Assembly (NCBI GenBank): GCA_018664485.1
Contig: JABJOE010000002.1
Span: 53,702-117,701, forward strand
Source of the DNA: Candidatus Uhrbacteria bacterium
GTDB taxonomy: Bacteria; Patescibacteria; ABY1; SG8-24; UBA9934
Direction: 5' to 3'
DNA length: 64,000 bases
The translations under genes and the position numbers were made by a program. Shown piece after piece: positions 16,389 to 25,522 of this stretch; position 1 is the stretch's first letter; every line of letters begins with the position of its first letter. Under the pieces are notes generated by a model. It ran no database searches and was not told the DNA's origin. It worked only from the letters and a program-made list of their open reading frames with translations.

Positions 16389-16580
16389 AGTAGGGGTTAC
16401 GTGTTTGAACTAATTCGACATTGCAGGTTATTCCAGAGTGTAGTCACAGACGTTTCTATGACGGAAACTAATTTTAAAACTGCAAATGCTTCGAACGACT
16501 ATATACATTATAGCTTTTTGTGCGCGTGAGGTCGAGTTGAAACGTGATATACTCGGAGCGATATGGAAGGAGGATTACGT

Positions 16581-17264
16581 GTGCGCGCAGGCGCCTTCAT
16601 GCGGGAAATTGTTTTTGGACTCGAGGATAGTCTCGTGTCGACGTTAGGTGCTGTGACCGGAATTGCGGTTGGTACCGGAAATCGATACGTGGTGATTCTT
16701 TCGGGCTTAGTTTTAATTGCTGTTGAAGCGTTGTCGATGTCGGCAGGTAGTTATCTCTCTTCAAAATCGGCACGAGAAGTTTTTGACCGAAGGCTTAAGC
16801 AAGATCAATCGCGTTTACTTCAAGAGCGGGTGGATGACGATACTACGTTTGCGAATGTTCTTAAAAAAGCAAAACTTTCAGCGAAAGATCAGAGCAAGGT
16901 TCTCTCAGCGCTTGGAAAAGAACGAAAGCTTTGGATGAAAGAAGTACAGCGCTGTGAACATAGGTTCGCGCCAGCTGTTTCATCGTCACCAGTAACGTCA
17001 GGAATTGTGATGGGATTATTTTATCTTTTGGGTGGAGGTATTCCGCTGATTGCATATTTGGTTTTGCCAGTTGAGGATGCGATGATTCCGTCAATTGTTA
17101 TTACCGGAATAGTATTGTTTGCTGTTGGAGTTTTGAAGGCTCGTTATGTGCAGGGCCACTGGCTAAAGAGTGGGATGGAGATGATGCTAGTATCACTTAC
17201 GGCTGCACTCTTAGGGTTCTTGATTGGTAATTTGGCCGCAGGTTTTTTAGGGGTTTCGATATAA
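16581..17264 (+). CDS. VIT1/CCC1-family metal ion transporter
   Basis: 227 residues from GTG at 16581, chosen because AAGGAGG (16567-16573) lies seven bases upstream; an in-frame ATG at 16563 would place that site inside the gene. MREIVFGLEDSLVSTLGAVTGIAVGT is the family signature of TM1, followed by SMSAGSYLSSKSARE and, after a charged loop, three more membrane segments (GIVMGLFYLLGGGIPLIAYL, IVITGIVLFAVGVL, LVSLTAALLGFLIGNLA). The family moves Fe2+ or Mn2+ across membranes. It heads a set of Fe-S and redox genes, which fits an iron role. The next gene begins 3 bases downstream. Confidence 0.9.
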   Translation: MRAGAFMREIVFGLEDSLVSTLGAVTGIAVGTGNRYVVILSGLVLIAVEALSMSAGSYLSSKSAREVFDRRLKQDQSRLLQERVDDDTTFANVLKKAKLSAKDQSKVLSALGKERKLWMKEVQRCEHRFAPAVSSSPVTSGIVMGLFYLLGGGIPLIAYLVLPVEDAMIPSIVITGIVLFAVGVLKARYVQGHWLKSGMEMMLVSLTAALLGFLIGNLAAGFLGVSI

Positions 17265-17267
17265 AGT

Positions 17268-18263
17268 ATGTTTTTGCATAGATTGGGAAAATCACATGCG
17301 CCGGAGTTTCCAGGGAAGCTTACTTGGCTTAACAGCGATCCGCTTACGTTAAAGTCGTTGCGCGGAGAAGTTGTTTTGATCGATTTTTGGACGTATTCAT
17401 GTGTGAATTGTGTTCGAACATTCCCACATATTAGTGATTGGCATAAGCGCTACGGTGACAAAGGGCTGACAATAATTGGAGTTCATACACCAGAGTTTGA
17501 TTTTGAGCATGACGAAAAAAATGTTCAAAGAGCCCTGAAGCAATTCAAGCTTAAGTACCCAGTTGTTTTAGATCCTGACTATGCTATTTGGAATTTGTAT
17601 TCGAATCGTTGGTGGCCACGGCATTTTCTTATAAATAAGGACGGATCAATCGTGTACGACCATGTTGGAGAAGGCGGATATGCGGAAACGGAGATGGCGA
17701 TTCAGCGCGCACTCGGCGAGATCGGTGTAACGGACCTTCCACCCGTGGCGCCAGACATGGGGTCTGCCGGTGGAATTTGTTACCGCACAACGCCTGAGAC
17801 CTATCTTGGTTATGTGCGTGGGAAATTTGCGAACGCTCAAGGTATCGCACCAAACACAGAAGAGTCGTTTACTGTAGACGGAGATTTCGCACCGGACAAG
17901 GTGTATCTTCACGGTCATTTCAAAATCGAAAAGGAGGGGGTGGTTCACGGGCGTGCGCTTCCTGCGGCGAATGAATACCTAGCACTTCGCTACAGTGCTT
18001 TTTCTGTGAATCTTGTTACGGGGTCCACAAATAATCGAAAAGCAAAGATAGAAATTCTTTTAGATGAGCAGCCTCTTCCAGAAGATATGGCCGGGGACGA
18101 TGTTGTTATGGAGGGAGGTAAGGCGATTGCATATGTTAACGCACATCGCATGTATAAGCTTATTGATTCGGACGCATACCACCAAGGAGTATTAAAGTTA
18201 AAAACAGCATCAGACAATCTTGAGATGTTTGCCTTCACTTTTGGGGGTTGCAAAGGGCAATAA
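17268..18263 (+). CDS. Thioredoxin-like protein with DipZ-type C-terminal domain
   Basis: 331 residues. An AhpC/TSA-thioredoxin fold occupies about 10-145: LRGEVVLIDFWTYSCVNCVRTFPHISDW, with the redox pair CVNC, and VLDPDYAIWNLYSNRWWPRHFLINKDG with the expected cis-proline region. The C-terminal half (YLGYVRGKFANAQ..., EYLALRYSAFSVNLV..., LEMFAFTFGGCKG) matches the beta-sandwich module found after the thioredoxin domain of DipZ, but the CcdA membrane part of DipZ is absent. No signal peptide is seen, so it probably acts in the cytoplasm. Tightly spaced after the metal transporter and 21 bases before iscS. Confidence 0.85.
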   Translation: MFLHRLGKSHAPEFPGKLTWLNSDPLTLKSLRGEVVLIDFWTYSCVNCVRTFPHISDWHKRYGDKGLTIIGVHTPEFDFEHDEKNVQRALKQFKLKYPVVLDPDYAIWNLYSNRWWPRHFLINKDGSIVYDHVGEGGYAETEMAIQRALGEIGVTDLPPVAPDMGSAGGICYRTTPETYLGYVRGKFANAQGIAPNTEESFTVDGDFAPDKVYLHGHFKIEKEGVVHGRALPAANEYLALRYSAFSVNLVTGSTNNRKAKIEILLDEQPLPEDMAGDDVVMEGGKAIAYVNAHRMYKLIDSDAYHQGVLKLKTASDNLEMFAFTFGGCKGQ

Positions 18264-18284
18264 ATTGCTATAAAGTCCAGCCCT

Positions 18285-19490
18285 ATGGCTAACCGCGAGG
18301 TGTACCTCGATCATGCAGCTACAACACCAATTGACGAGCGGGTGCTTGGAAGCATGCGGCCGTTTCTTTTAGAGAACTTTGGAAACCCCTCAAGTTTCCA
18401 CATGATGGGAAAGGTTGTGCGAGATGCGATCGATGATGCGCGCGAAAAAGTCGCTGTTGCGCTCGGTGCTCGACCAGATGAAATTCTTTTCACGTCTGGC
18501 GGTTCTGAATCTGACAATCTTGCGGTGTTGGGTGTAGCGCGAGCGCACATTGAGCACGGAAAACATATCGTGAGTTTGCGCACGGAACACCAGGCAGTCG
18601 CCGAGCCGCTTTACCATCTTGAAAAGAAAGAAGGCTTTGAAGTTACTTATGTCGATGTTGATAGAGAAGGCCTAGTCGACGCGCAAGCAGTTATTGATGC
18701 TATCCGACCCGACACTACACTGGTCACTATTTTATATGCGAACAATGAGATTGGAGTCATCCAGCCAATTTCAGAGATCGGAAACAAAATTCAAAAGATG
18801 CGCGAGGAGACCAAAACTCGCTATCCACTTTTTCACACGGATGCATGTCAGGCTGTCGGTACACTAGAGGTCGACGTAAACAAACTGCATGTCGATTTAA
18901 TGACAATAAACAGCTCAAAGATTTACGGACCAAAAGGTGTTGGCGCACTGTACGTTCATCGTGGAATCAAGCTTCGGTCTTTGCAATTCGGTGGAGCACA
19001 GGAGCGCGGAATTCGTCCAGGTACGGAAAACGTTATTGGAATTGTTGGTTTTGGAACGGCTATCGAGATTGCCGCGGAGGAGCGTGAGCAGTATAACGAA
19101 AAAGTTACGCCTCTTCGTGACTATTGTATTGAGCAGCTTCTGTCAGTCATACCTAAAACTCGCCTGAACGGTCACCCCACAAAACGGTTAGCAAACAATG
19201 TAAACATTTCCTTCATGGACGTTGAAGGGGAGGCGCTTTTACTGTATTTAGATGCGTCTGGAATTTACGCCTCAACCGGCTCAGCGTGTACGAGCGCGTC
19301 GTTGGACCCAAGTCATGTTATATTGGCGCTTGGATTGCCATACGAGGTAGCACACGGGAGCCTACGCTTCTCGCTAGGACGTTCAACAACGAAAGAAGAC
19401 ATTGATTATCTTGTGGCGACGCTGCCAGCACTCGTTGAAAGGCTACGAAAGATCAGCCCTGTGAGTGTGGACGAAAAATATTTCCGGTAA
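18285..19490 (+). CDS. iscS: Cysteine desulfurase, IscS/NifS type
   Basis: 401-residue PLP enzyme that takes sulfur from cysteine for Fe-S cluster assembly. Visible are YLDHAATTPIDERV, TSGGSESDNLAVLGVAR, the PLP site HTDACQAVGTLEVDV...NSSKIYGPKGVGALYV with the Schiff-base lysine, GGAQERGIRPGTENV, and the sulfur-accepting loop STGSACTSASLDPSHV with the catalytic cysteine. Length and loop make it a group I (IscS/NifS) enzyme. It lies in a co-directional set with an IscU-like scaffold two genes downstream. Confidence 0.95.
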   Translation: MANREVYLDHAATTPIDERVLGSMRPFLLENFGNPSSFHMMGKVVRDAIDDAREKVAVALGARPDEILFTSGGSESDNLAVLGVARAHIEHGKHIVSLRTEHQAVAEPLYHLEKKEGFEVTYVDVDREGLVDAQAVIDAIRPDTTLVTILYANNEIGVIQPISEIGNKIQKMREETKTRYPLFHTDACQAVGTLEVDVNKLHVDLMTINSSKIYGPKGVGALYVHRGIKLRSLQFGGAQERGIRPGTENVIGIVGFGTAIEIAAEEREQYNEKVTPLRDYCIEQLLSVIPKTRLNGHPTKRLANNVNISFMDVEGEALLLYLDASGIYASTGSACTSASLDPSHVILALGLPYEVAHGSLRFSLGRSTTKEDIDYLVATLPALVERLRKISPVSVDEKYFR

Positions 19491-19500
19491 AGATACACTT

Positions 19501-20118
19501 ATGGCAATGGAAGGAACACATGTTAGATTCGCTCGCGAGTTGTTGGAGGTTGCTGACGTCACAGACATACAAGCATACTATTCAGGAGCCGTTTACCCCG
19601 ATTCTCGTTATATTACCGGAGTTGCTCGAGAGGTTGTGCACCCGAGAGGCGTTTCCTTACCTGAGGACTTTGAGGGAAAGAGCGATTTTGAGAAAGGTTG
19701 GCTTACGCACGCTTACTATGATGAACATGCCGGTGGAAGGTTGAAAGAAATGTTCGGAATTGAAAAAATAGGGCAAGGAGATGATGCCTGGGTTAAGGTG
19801 ACGGCAGCAAAAATGATAGAGGAGCTGGCATCTTTGAAAGTTTTGGGTGACAACGTGAAAGTATTTTCTGCACTTTCTTTTGCGGAGAGTCCAAACGGTG
19901 AAAAGAGAGAACTTCTTAAAAAATATTACAAAATTCAGAACGGTTATTGTGCTAACGGTTCTGGAAGGGTAGAAAATTTCACGGACATCTATCGTGCGTT
20001 TGTTTCAGAGGGGATGTGGGGAGATCTTATTAAAACAACGGAGTCGCTTAGCGCAGATAACGAGATAGTGAAAAAGATCGAGGCAATTTATCCAGCAGTT
20101 GTTTCCAAAATTATATGA
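19501..20118 (+). CDS. Putative zinc-dependent phospholipase C-like protein
   Basis: 205 residues from ATG 19501, which starts 10 bases after iscS. HVRFARELLEVADVTDIQAYYSGAVYPDSRYITGVAREVVH resembles the bacterial Zn-PLC-like family pattern H..fA..ll....i.....y..G..yPD.......r..tH, and FEKGWLTHAYYDEHAGG supplies further His/Asp residues. The match is by motif only. Its last codons overlap the IscU-like gene (ATGA), so it is translated with the Fe-S cluster genes although no link of such a protein to cluster assembly is known to me. It could instead be an uncharacterised metal-binding protein. Confidence 0.5.
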   Translation: MAMEGTHVRFARELLEVADVTDIQAYYSGAVYPDSRYITGVAREVVHPRGVSLPEDFEGKSDFEKGWLTHAYYDEHAGGRLKEMFGIEKIGQGDDAWVKVTAAKMIEELASLKVLGDNVKVFSALSFAESPNGEKRELLKKYYKIQNGYCANGSGRVENFTDIYRAFVSEGMWGDLIKTTESLSADNEIVKKIEAIYPAVVSKII

Positions 20119-20786
20119 ACGATCACGTATTGCCGCCAATCAAAGGCTCAGGAGGAGACGTTGCCTCACAAGATAAGAAGCAGTCTTGGTTTTATTCGGA
20201 TATTGTAAAAGAACATTTCTTTAATCCGAAAAACTTTTTGGATCGTGACATAAAGGAGGGCGAGTTTAACGCAATGGGAAAGGTTGGGTCTCCCGCATGT
20301 GGAGACGAACTTAAGGTGTGGCTCAACGTCGGAGAAGACGAGAAAATTCTGGACTTTAAATGGAAGACATTCGGTTGTGGGTCTGCAATCGCCAGCACGT
20401 CGATCGCTTCTGTGATGGTTATTGAAAACGGTGGAATGACATTGTCGGAAGCTCGCAAGATTAAGCCTCAGGACATTATGAAAAGGCTTGGTGGACTTCC
20501 TCAGCGTAAATTTCATTGCAGTGTTTTGTGCGACAAGGCTTTGCGTGATGCTATAAACGACTATTATCGTCGTACCGATCAGATTGATAAGATACAGGTT
20601 GAGGCAGCGCGAATTATTGACCCTGTGTCGAAGGTGACTGACCGTGATATTGAGGAGGCGGTGCTCGAGGGTGCTATAACGCTCGAGGCTGTGCAGAAGA
20701 AAACTAAAGCAGGAGTTGGTAACCCAGGGGTTTTACCAGCGATTGAAGAGTTGATACGCTTTTACAAAGATAAGTATTTCGGCTAA
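20115..20786 (+). CDS. IscU/NifU-like Fe-S scaffold with cysteine-less BFD-like domain
   Basis: 223 residues. The IscU domain (about 25-155) has all three cluster-binding cysteines in SPACGDELKVWL, WKTFGCGSAIAST and KFHCSVLCDKAL. It assembles Fe-S clusters with sulfur from IscS. The C-terminal ~60 residues, VTDRDIEEAVLEGAITLEAVQKKTKAGVGNPGVLPAIEELI, align closely with the [2Fe-2S] BFD domain of NifU, but the CxC and CxxC ligands are gone (KAGGGCxSC has become KAGVGNPGV, and the preceding CxC is IDPVS). The module therefore cannot bind its own cluster in the usual way. Overlaps the preceding gene by four bases. Confidence 0.9.
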   Translation: MNDHVLPPIKGSGGDVASQDKKQSWFYSDIVKEHFFNPKNFLDRDIKEGEFNAMGKVGSPACGDELKVWLNVGEDEKILDFKWKTFGCGSAIASTSIASVMVIENGGMTLSEARKIKPQDIMKRLGGLPQRKFHCSVLCDKALRDAINDYYRRTDQIDKIQVEAARIIDPVSKVTDRDIEEAVLEGAITLEAVQKKTKAGVGNPGVLPAIEELIRFYKDKYFG

Positions 20787-20874
20787 ACTGGACTCGCAAC
20801 GTAGCGATCTGTCCTATTTTAAAGGGGGACACGATATGTGCGGCAAAAGAATTTTCTTCCAATAAAATAAGACT

Positions 20875-21141
20875 ATGAAATTGACTATCAAAGTAGATCC
20901 AGACCTGTGTATTGGTGCAGCTAGTTGTGTAACTATTGATCCGGCGACTTTTCTATTAAACGAAGAGAATAAGGTTTACGTACTTGACCACGGCGAGGCT
21001 CCTGGAGGACAGGTTTATGAGCGCGTAATCGAGATGACAGAAGATGAAAAAGAAACATTGATTTTGTCAGCTCAGTCATGCCCAACTCTCGCAATTTTCA
21101 TATACGATGAAGCTGGCGAGCAGATTTATCCAGACATGTAG
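20875..21141 (+). CDS. Single-cluster ferredoxin
   Basis: 88 residues. VDPDLCIGAASCVTIDPATF places two cysteines six positions apart and SCPTLAIFIYD gives the third before proline, the pattern of a monocluster [3Fe-4S] or [4Fe-4S] ferredoxin of the Fer/P450-partner type. It is acidic like other ferredoxins. It lies 6 bases before an FAD-dependent reductase gene, the probable electron partner, and 88 bases after the Fe-S scaffold gene. Confidence 0.9.
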   Translation: MKLTIKVDPDLCIGAASCVTIDPATFLLNEENKVYVLDHGEAPGGQVYERVIEMTEDEKETLILSAQSCPTLAIFIYDEAGEQIYPDM

Positions 21142-21147
21142 ACCGTT

Positions 21148-22329
21148 ATGGCTAAACAGTTTGTTATTATTGGTGGCGGAATTGCGGGGACGACAGCCGC
21201 TGACCAAATTCGTAAAATCGATGCAGACGCATCCATTACAATAATCGACGAGGAGTTTCACCCTCTGTATTCGCGCATCTTGCTCGTGCATTACCTTGAA
21301 GAAAAGGTTCCACGCGAGCGAGTTTTTATGAAGAAGTTAGAGTGGTATACCAAAAATAACATTGAGCTGATGAGCGGTGTGATTGCAAAGGCAATAGACA
21401 CCAAAAACAAATTTGTTACAACAAGTGACGATCGAGAGCTTCCTTACGACGAACTACTTATTACAACGGGTGGGGAGCTGCGAATGATAGAAGACGATAG
21501 GCGCGGCATTGCTTATTTTAGAAGCATGGATGACGCTGATTATATTTTGAAACTTGTTAACGAGTTGCGTGCGCAGCCAAAGAAGGACTGGCATGGACTG
21601 ATTTACGGAGGAGGCTTCATTGCCATTGAATTTATAAAAATATTCGATCACTATAATATTCCGATGACCATCATGATGCGTGGTGACGGTTTCTGGTCAC
21701 GTGTATTGAGCGACCACTCCAAGAAAGTGCTCGCAGATCACGCAAAGGCTGGCGGGGTTACGATTATAAACGGAGTGAAGGAGTTTGATTTTATCGGAGA
21801 AGGTGACTTTGAGGGTGTTGTCGTTGACGGAAAAGAAATTAAAGGGCAGATGCTTGGAGTCGGAATCGGCATGCAGAGCAAGGCTGCGTTCGTGCGCGAG
21901 GCGGGTATTGAGATGGACCAAGGTATTGTTGCAAACTCATTTCTCGAAACTAGCACGGACAACGTGTATACTGCAGGAGACATTGCACAGTATGAAGATG
22001 TGTCTGCGGGCCGATCAATGGTTGCCGGTAACTGGATGAAGGCCGTGATGCAAGGGCGCGTGGTCGCACAGACAATGACGGGGACGCGGACAGAGTTCGA
22101 GCTCGTTTCATCCTATTCAACACATTTGATGGGGAAGGAGATCGTATTTATTGGTGACACGGACCGTAGTGCTGCTGATAAAGTTGTTCAGCACGTTGCG
22201 GAGGCGGGAGACTCGGTAGAGTTGTTCGAGCGCGACGGAAGAACGGTGGGTGCGCTATTTATTGGTTCTGTGAAAGAAAGACAAGCAATTACAAACGCGA
22301 TTAAAAAGTCGGAGATCTATGCTCGATGA
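21148..22329 (+). CDS. FAD/NAD(P)-dependent oxidoreductase (ferredoxin reductase-like)
   Basis: 393 residues. Dinucleotide-binding sites are FVIIGGGIAGTTAADQIRKID...ITIIDEE for FAD and LIYGGGFIAIEFIKIF for NAD(P)H, and NVYTAGDIA is the second FAD motif. It belongs to the pyridine nucleotide-disulfide oxidoreductase class I or rubredoxin/ferredoxin reductase type; no redox CxxC is visible, so it is not a disulfide reductase. Adjacent to the ferredoxin gene, it probably reduces that protein or is reoxidised by it. Its last 11 bases overlap the next gene. Confidence 0.9.
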   Translation: MAKQFVIIGGGIAGTTAADQIRKIDADASITIIDEEFHPLYSRILLVHYLEEKVPRERVFMKKLEWYTKNNIELMSGVIAKAIDTKNKFVTTSDDRELPYDELLITTGGELRMIEDDRRGIAYFRSMDDADYILKLVNELRAQPKKDWHGLIYGGGFIAIEFIKIFDHYNIPMTIMMRGDGFWSRVLSDHSKKVLADHAKAGGVTIINGVKEFDFIGEGDFEGVVVDGKEIKGQMLGVGIGMQSKAAFVREAGIEMDQGIVANSFLETSTDNVYTAGDIAQYEDVSAGRSMVAGNWMKAVMQGRVVAQTMTGTRTEFELVSSYSTHLMGKEIVFIGDTDRSAADKVVQHVAEAGDSVELFERDGRTVGALFIGSVKERQAITNAIKKSEIYAR

Positions 22330-23380
22330 TGAAAAAGTTTACAAACGCTATGATAAAGATGAAGTAGCATTTGGTATTGAAAGGCTTTCCGAGCAGGTGC
22401 AGATTGCGTGGCAGCAGACGCGTCGCATCCAGGTTCCAAAGGCGTATCGAGGCGTTGAAAATATTGTCGTTGCTGGAATGGGTGGGTCGGCACTTGGGAT
22501 TCATGTGATTGTTAATACCTTGTCGGAGATGATTAAGAAGCCGGTTATAATCACGCGTGATTACCGTCTGCCAGGATTTGTAAATTCCAAGACACTCGTT
22601 ATTTTGTCTAGTTTTTCAGGAGGTACGGAGGAGATTTTATACGCTGGTCGCGAGGCGAAGAAGCGAAAGGCAAAGATGATGGTGATCACTACTGGCGGGA
22701 AGCTCGCTGCATTTGGTAAACGTGAGAAGCTGCCGATGTATAACTTTGAGCCAGGGGACTTGGCTAAGCAGCCACGACTTGGAGTCGGGTTTACGCTTGC
22801 AGGTACTCTCGGGCTGTTGCAGCGTGCCGGAATGGTGAAGGTTGGACGACAGGAGATTGATGCGTTCGCGTCTGCTATGAGCGAAGTTGTTGATACATGT
22901 GCACTTGATGTAAAGGTTTCAAAAAATCCAGCAAAGACGGTAGCGCAAGAAATTGAGGGGCGACCGATTTTAATTGTTGCGTCCGAACACCTGTCTGCAA
23001 GCGCTCATATAATGCGGAATCAAATTTCAGAAACTGGAAAACAGTTTGTTGAATGCCACAAGATTCCAAAGATGAACCATTATTTCATGGAGGGACTTAC
23101 GTATCCGAAAGGTTTTGTAAAAAAGTTCGTTGTAGTGATGTTGAAGTCAAAGTTTTATCATAGACAAAATCAAAAGCGCTACGATATTACCGCTGAGTTG
23201 TTTGAAAAGCTTGGAGCGAAAGTTGTGGAGTATGACGCGGGCGGAGGTTCTCGTTTTGCAGAGGCCGGTGAGTTGCTGCAGTTTTCTACATTTACAAGTT
23301 ATTACCTTGCGATGCTCAACAAGGTGAATCCGATAAAAATTCCGTACGTAGATTGGTTCAAGGAAGAGTTGAGTAAATAA
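22319..23380 (+). CDS. Bifunctional phosphoglucose/phosphomannose isomerase
   Basis: 353 residues with two SIS folds. IVVAGMGGSALGIHVI and LVILSSFSGGTEEILYAGREA are the sugar-phosphate loops; IPKMNHYFMEG carries the catalytic histidine region and EWNHN-like segment of the archaeal/bacterial PGI/PMI family. It interconverts glucose-6-P and fructose-6-P, and mannose-6-P and fructose-6-P. It is the last gene of the rightward series, overlapping the reductase by 11 bases, and is followed by a hairpin terminator. Confidence 0.88.
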   Translation: MLDDEKVYKRYDKDEVAFGIERLSEQVQIAWQQTRRIQVPKAYRGVENIVVAGMGGSALGIHVIVNTLSEMIKKPVIITRDYRLPGFVNSKTLVILSSFSGGTEEILYAGREAKKRKAKMMVITTGGKLAAFGKREKLPMYNFEPGDLAKQPRLGVGFTLAGTLGLLQRAGMVKVGRQEIDAFASAMSEVVDTCALDVKVSKNPAKTVAQEIEGRPILIVASEHLSASAHIMRNQISETGKQFVECHKIPKMNHYFMEGLTYPKGFVKKFVVVMLKSKFYHRQNQKRYDITAELFEKLGAKVVEYDAGGGSRFAEAGELLQFSTFTSYYLAMLNKVNPIKIPYVDWFKEELSK

Positions 23381-23418
23381 ATTTCCAACAAGATGTAAGA
23401 AGCGTAGGAAAGAAAGAG

Positions 23419-23444
23419 CCTCACAACATACATTGTGAGGTTTT
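23419..23444 (+). terminator. Terminator of the metal/redox gene series
   Basis: 8-bp arms CCTCACAA/TTGTGAGG, six-base loop, then TTTT. Confidence 0.8.
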
Positions 23445-23456
23445 GCGCATGCACAA

Positions 23457-23507
23457 AGGCGGCTAGGGCCCAACGAGAGATCTCTCTCGCCGGGTTACCT
23501 GCCGCCT
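23457..23507 (-). terminator. Long interrupted hairpin ending the 23525 gene
   Basis: Outer arms AGGCGGC/GCCGCCT, then AGG/CCT, CCC/GGG and an inner CGAGAGA/TCTCTCG stem. It lies 18 bases past the stop codon of the leftward membrane-protein gene, with a TTTG on the minus strand. Confidence 0.65.
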
Positions 23508-23524
23508 ACTACGATGTGGTTGGT

Positions 23525-25231
23525 CTACTTTCCGTGCTTCTCGCGAAGCTCTCGCATTGTCTCTGCGTCCTGTGAGCTATCCGACCGGTCAGGGTCGCTG
23601 CTTTCTGAGGACTTGGAGTCAGAGCTTGAGCTTTCATCACTGTACTCTTCGTACTTCTCCTGGGTCCACTGAACACCCTCCTTTGTGGTGTCGATAGTCC
23701 AGCCGATTCCCGCAACCGCCCCACCCACAAAGATGAGCAAGAGGAAGTTGAGAGGGATCAAGATGAAGACGACCCAGACAAGGATGCGTACACCGCTGAT
23801 CGTTTTGCGAGCGAACCAGTTTGGCTCTACCGCCTCGATACCTTCTTTGTTGCGGGTTGCCAGTTCAAGGGCGAACCAGATAATCAACAACGAAGAGATC
23901 AACCCCATGACACTCGCGACCTTCACGAGGCCAGGCATCCAACTGAGGTTTGCCCAAGGGAACCAGAGGAAGACTACGGATGCTACGCCGGTGATGATCA
24001 TGATCGTCTGAAGGCCCAGGTTCCTGTACCAAGTGATCTTGATCCGATCGTCTTCTGCCTCCTCTTGATTGTTGCGAACCATCTGTGCAAGCCGCTCCAG
24101 AATTGATCCAGTGGTGCGAACGGGGTTGAGCCGACGCAAACCATTGAGAACTATACTGAGCATAGCTGCCGGAATTCCTGCGCAGAAGCGCGTGATTGCC
24201 GTAGGGACGAGGCTGCATGCGAAGAGGATGAAAACTACCAGGAACTCGTTGATGTAGTCCCAATCACCTTTCATTGCAAGCAGGACGGTCACAGCGAGAG
24301 TGGCTCCCCAAAAGAGGTAGGACATAACAACGGCGCTGATCCACAGGACGTTCACCGCAATGAACGCCAGGATTCCAGCTATCGTCGCCAGACCAGCGGC
24401 AACGCCGCCTGCCATTGCGAGCTTCCGGCCCCACTTGAACATGAACTCACTTGCTGCACCCCGATCGACTGCTGCATCTAGCTTGTCGAGATAGGTTGCT
24501 ACAGGCATCGACTTGGCGTTGATGGCCATGTTGATGACGCCCGGGCAGTTCGTCATGGGGTGGTTCCAGACCTCTTCAAAGACAATGTCGTAGCTGTCAG
24601 ACAGTGTCCTTCCGACAACGTCACGCTCGAAGGCCGCGGCCAGCTCTTCAGGCCGTTTCTCGGCGAGATGGGGCATGCCCTTGCGCGTACGAAAGGCCTT
24701 GCCTTCGAACGTACGAAACGGAGCTTCACCATCTTCTGCGTGCATTCGTGCTCTCGTGTTGTCTGACTGACACTCTTCTTCTGCGGCGAACATAACCGCG
24801 TCATAGGCACGAAGGATCCAGCGACGTTCGGGTGTGTTGCACAGCGAGAAGAACGTGGTCTTTTTCACGTGCTCTACAGCCGCAAGCTTGCGTGCCACAG
24901 CTTCCTCGGCAGTGGCCATTGCCGCTTGAATTGCCTCGGGAGAGCGCTGGTTGCCGATCTGGTGGAAGCCGCTTGCTACGCCATGTCCGCTGGATTCGAT
25001 GATATCCCCTAGCTCTTGACCAAAGCGTCTTCGAGCATACCTTCCAACACCTTCTGTCACGGTGTTGATACCAAGGGCAGAGATCGTAGGATTCTTCAGC
25101 ATCAAGTCGACGATGGTGCCGATGATGCCGGGCGCCGAGCGAAGCGCGTCTTGATTCGAAACCATGTAGGTACGAATTTCGTCATCCAGCGTGGCAACTG
25201 CGCCACCGGTCAGGTTGCGGGGGTTGAGCAT
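23525..25231 (-). CDS. Large multi-pass membrane protein of unknown function
   Basis: 568 residues, start supported by GAGGAG seven bases upstream. The N-terminal ~270 residues are soluble and Ala/Glu-rich (HVKKTTFFSLCNTPERRW, KRPEELAAAFERDVVG). Seven or so hydrophobic segments follow (AGGVAAGLATIAGILAFIAV, LWISAVVMSYLFW, LVVFILFACSLVP, TIMIITGVASVVFLWF, VMGLISSLLIIWFAL, ILVWVVFILIPLNFLLLIFV). The C-terminus is a Ser/Asp low-complexity tail (SDESSSSDSKSSESSDPDRS). No family recognised. The gene has a strong promoter of its own (25328-25356) back-to-back with that of two secreted-protein genes, suggesting a shared surface system. GC is visibly higher than in neighbouring core genes. Confidence 0.7.
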   Translation of the reverse strand: MLNPRNLTGGAVATLDDEIRTYMVSNQDALRSAPGIIGTIVDLMLKNPTISALGINTVTEGVGRYARRRFGQELGDIIESSGHGVASGFHQIGNQRSPEAIQAAMATAEEAVARKLAAVEHVKKTTFFSLCNTPERRWILRAYDAVMFAAEEECQSDNTRARMHAEDGEAPFRTFEGKAFRTRKGMPHLAEKRPEELAAAFERDVVGRTLSDSYDIVFEEVWNHPMTNCPGVINMAINAKSMPVATYLDKLDAAVDRGAASEFMFKWGRKLAMAGGVAAGLATIAGILAFIAVNVLWISAVVMSYLFWGATLAVTVLLAMKGDWDYINEFLVVFILFACSLVPTAITRFCAGIPAAMLSIVLNGLRRLNPVRTTGSILERLAQMVRNNQEEAEDDRIKITWYRNLGLQTIMIITGVASVVFLWFPWANLSWMPGLVKVASVMGLISSLLIIWFALELATRNKEGIEAVEPNWFARKTISGVRILVWVVFILIPLNFLLLIFVGGAVAGIGWTIDTTKEGVQWTQEKYEEYSDESSSSDSKSSESSDPDRSDSSQDAETMRELREKHGK

Positions 25232-25327
25232 GAGAGTCTCCTCAGTGAAATGGAATGGGGTTTGGGAACGGAATGTTCCTTGTGAAGGTGTTGCTACGGG
25301 CGCAATGAGGCCACAGTAGAACGGTCC

Positions 25328-25356
25328 AAAATAGCATAAAAAAGCGTTTTTGTCAA
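25328..25356 (-). promoter_or_regulatory. Promoter of the large membrane-protein gene
   Basis: Reading left: TTGACA, 17-base spacer ending in TGC, TATTTT. The TGC before the -10 gives an extended -10. It is almost the same as the promoters at 25523 and 43709. Confidence 0.8.
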
Positions 25357-25522
25357 TGTGTCTTAAACAAAAGGAGGGTATTTGGTTGAGGGTTCAGATA
25401 TTGGAAAAAAGCTGCAACTTATCACTTTGTTGATGTTTTGTTAATAATTCATTGCTGAAGATATTTTTACGTAACAGTATATTTACAGAGTTAGCATTTA
25501 TCACTGTTTTGTTCGCTTTTGG

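Noticed and set aside
23457..23507. CRISPR-like repeats or transposon end
   Set aside because: The pairing is a single interrupted hairpin right after a stop codon; no spacer periodicity anywhere in the window.
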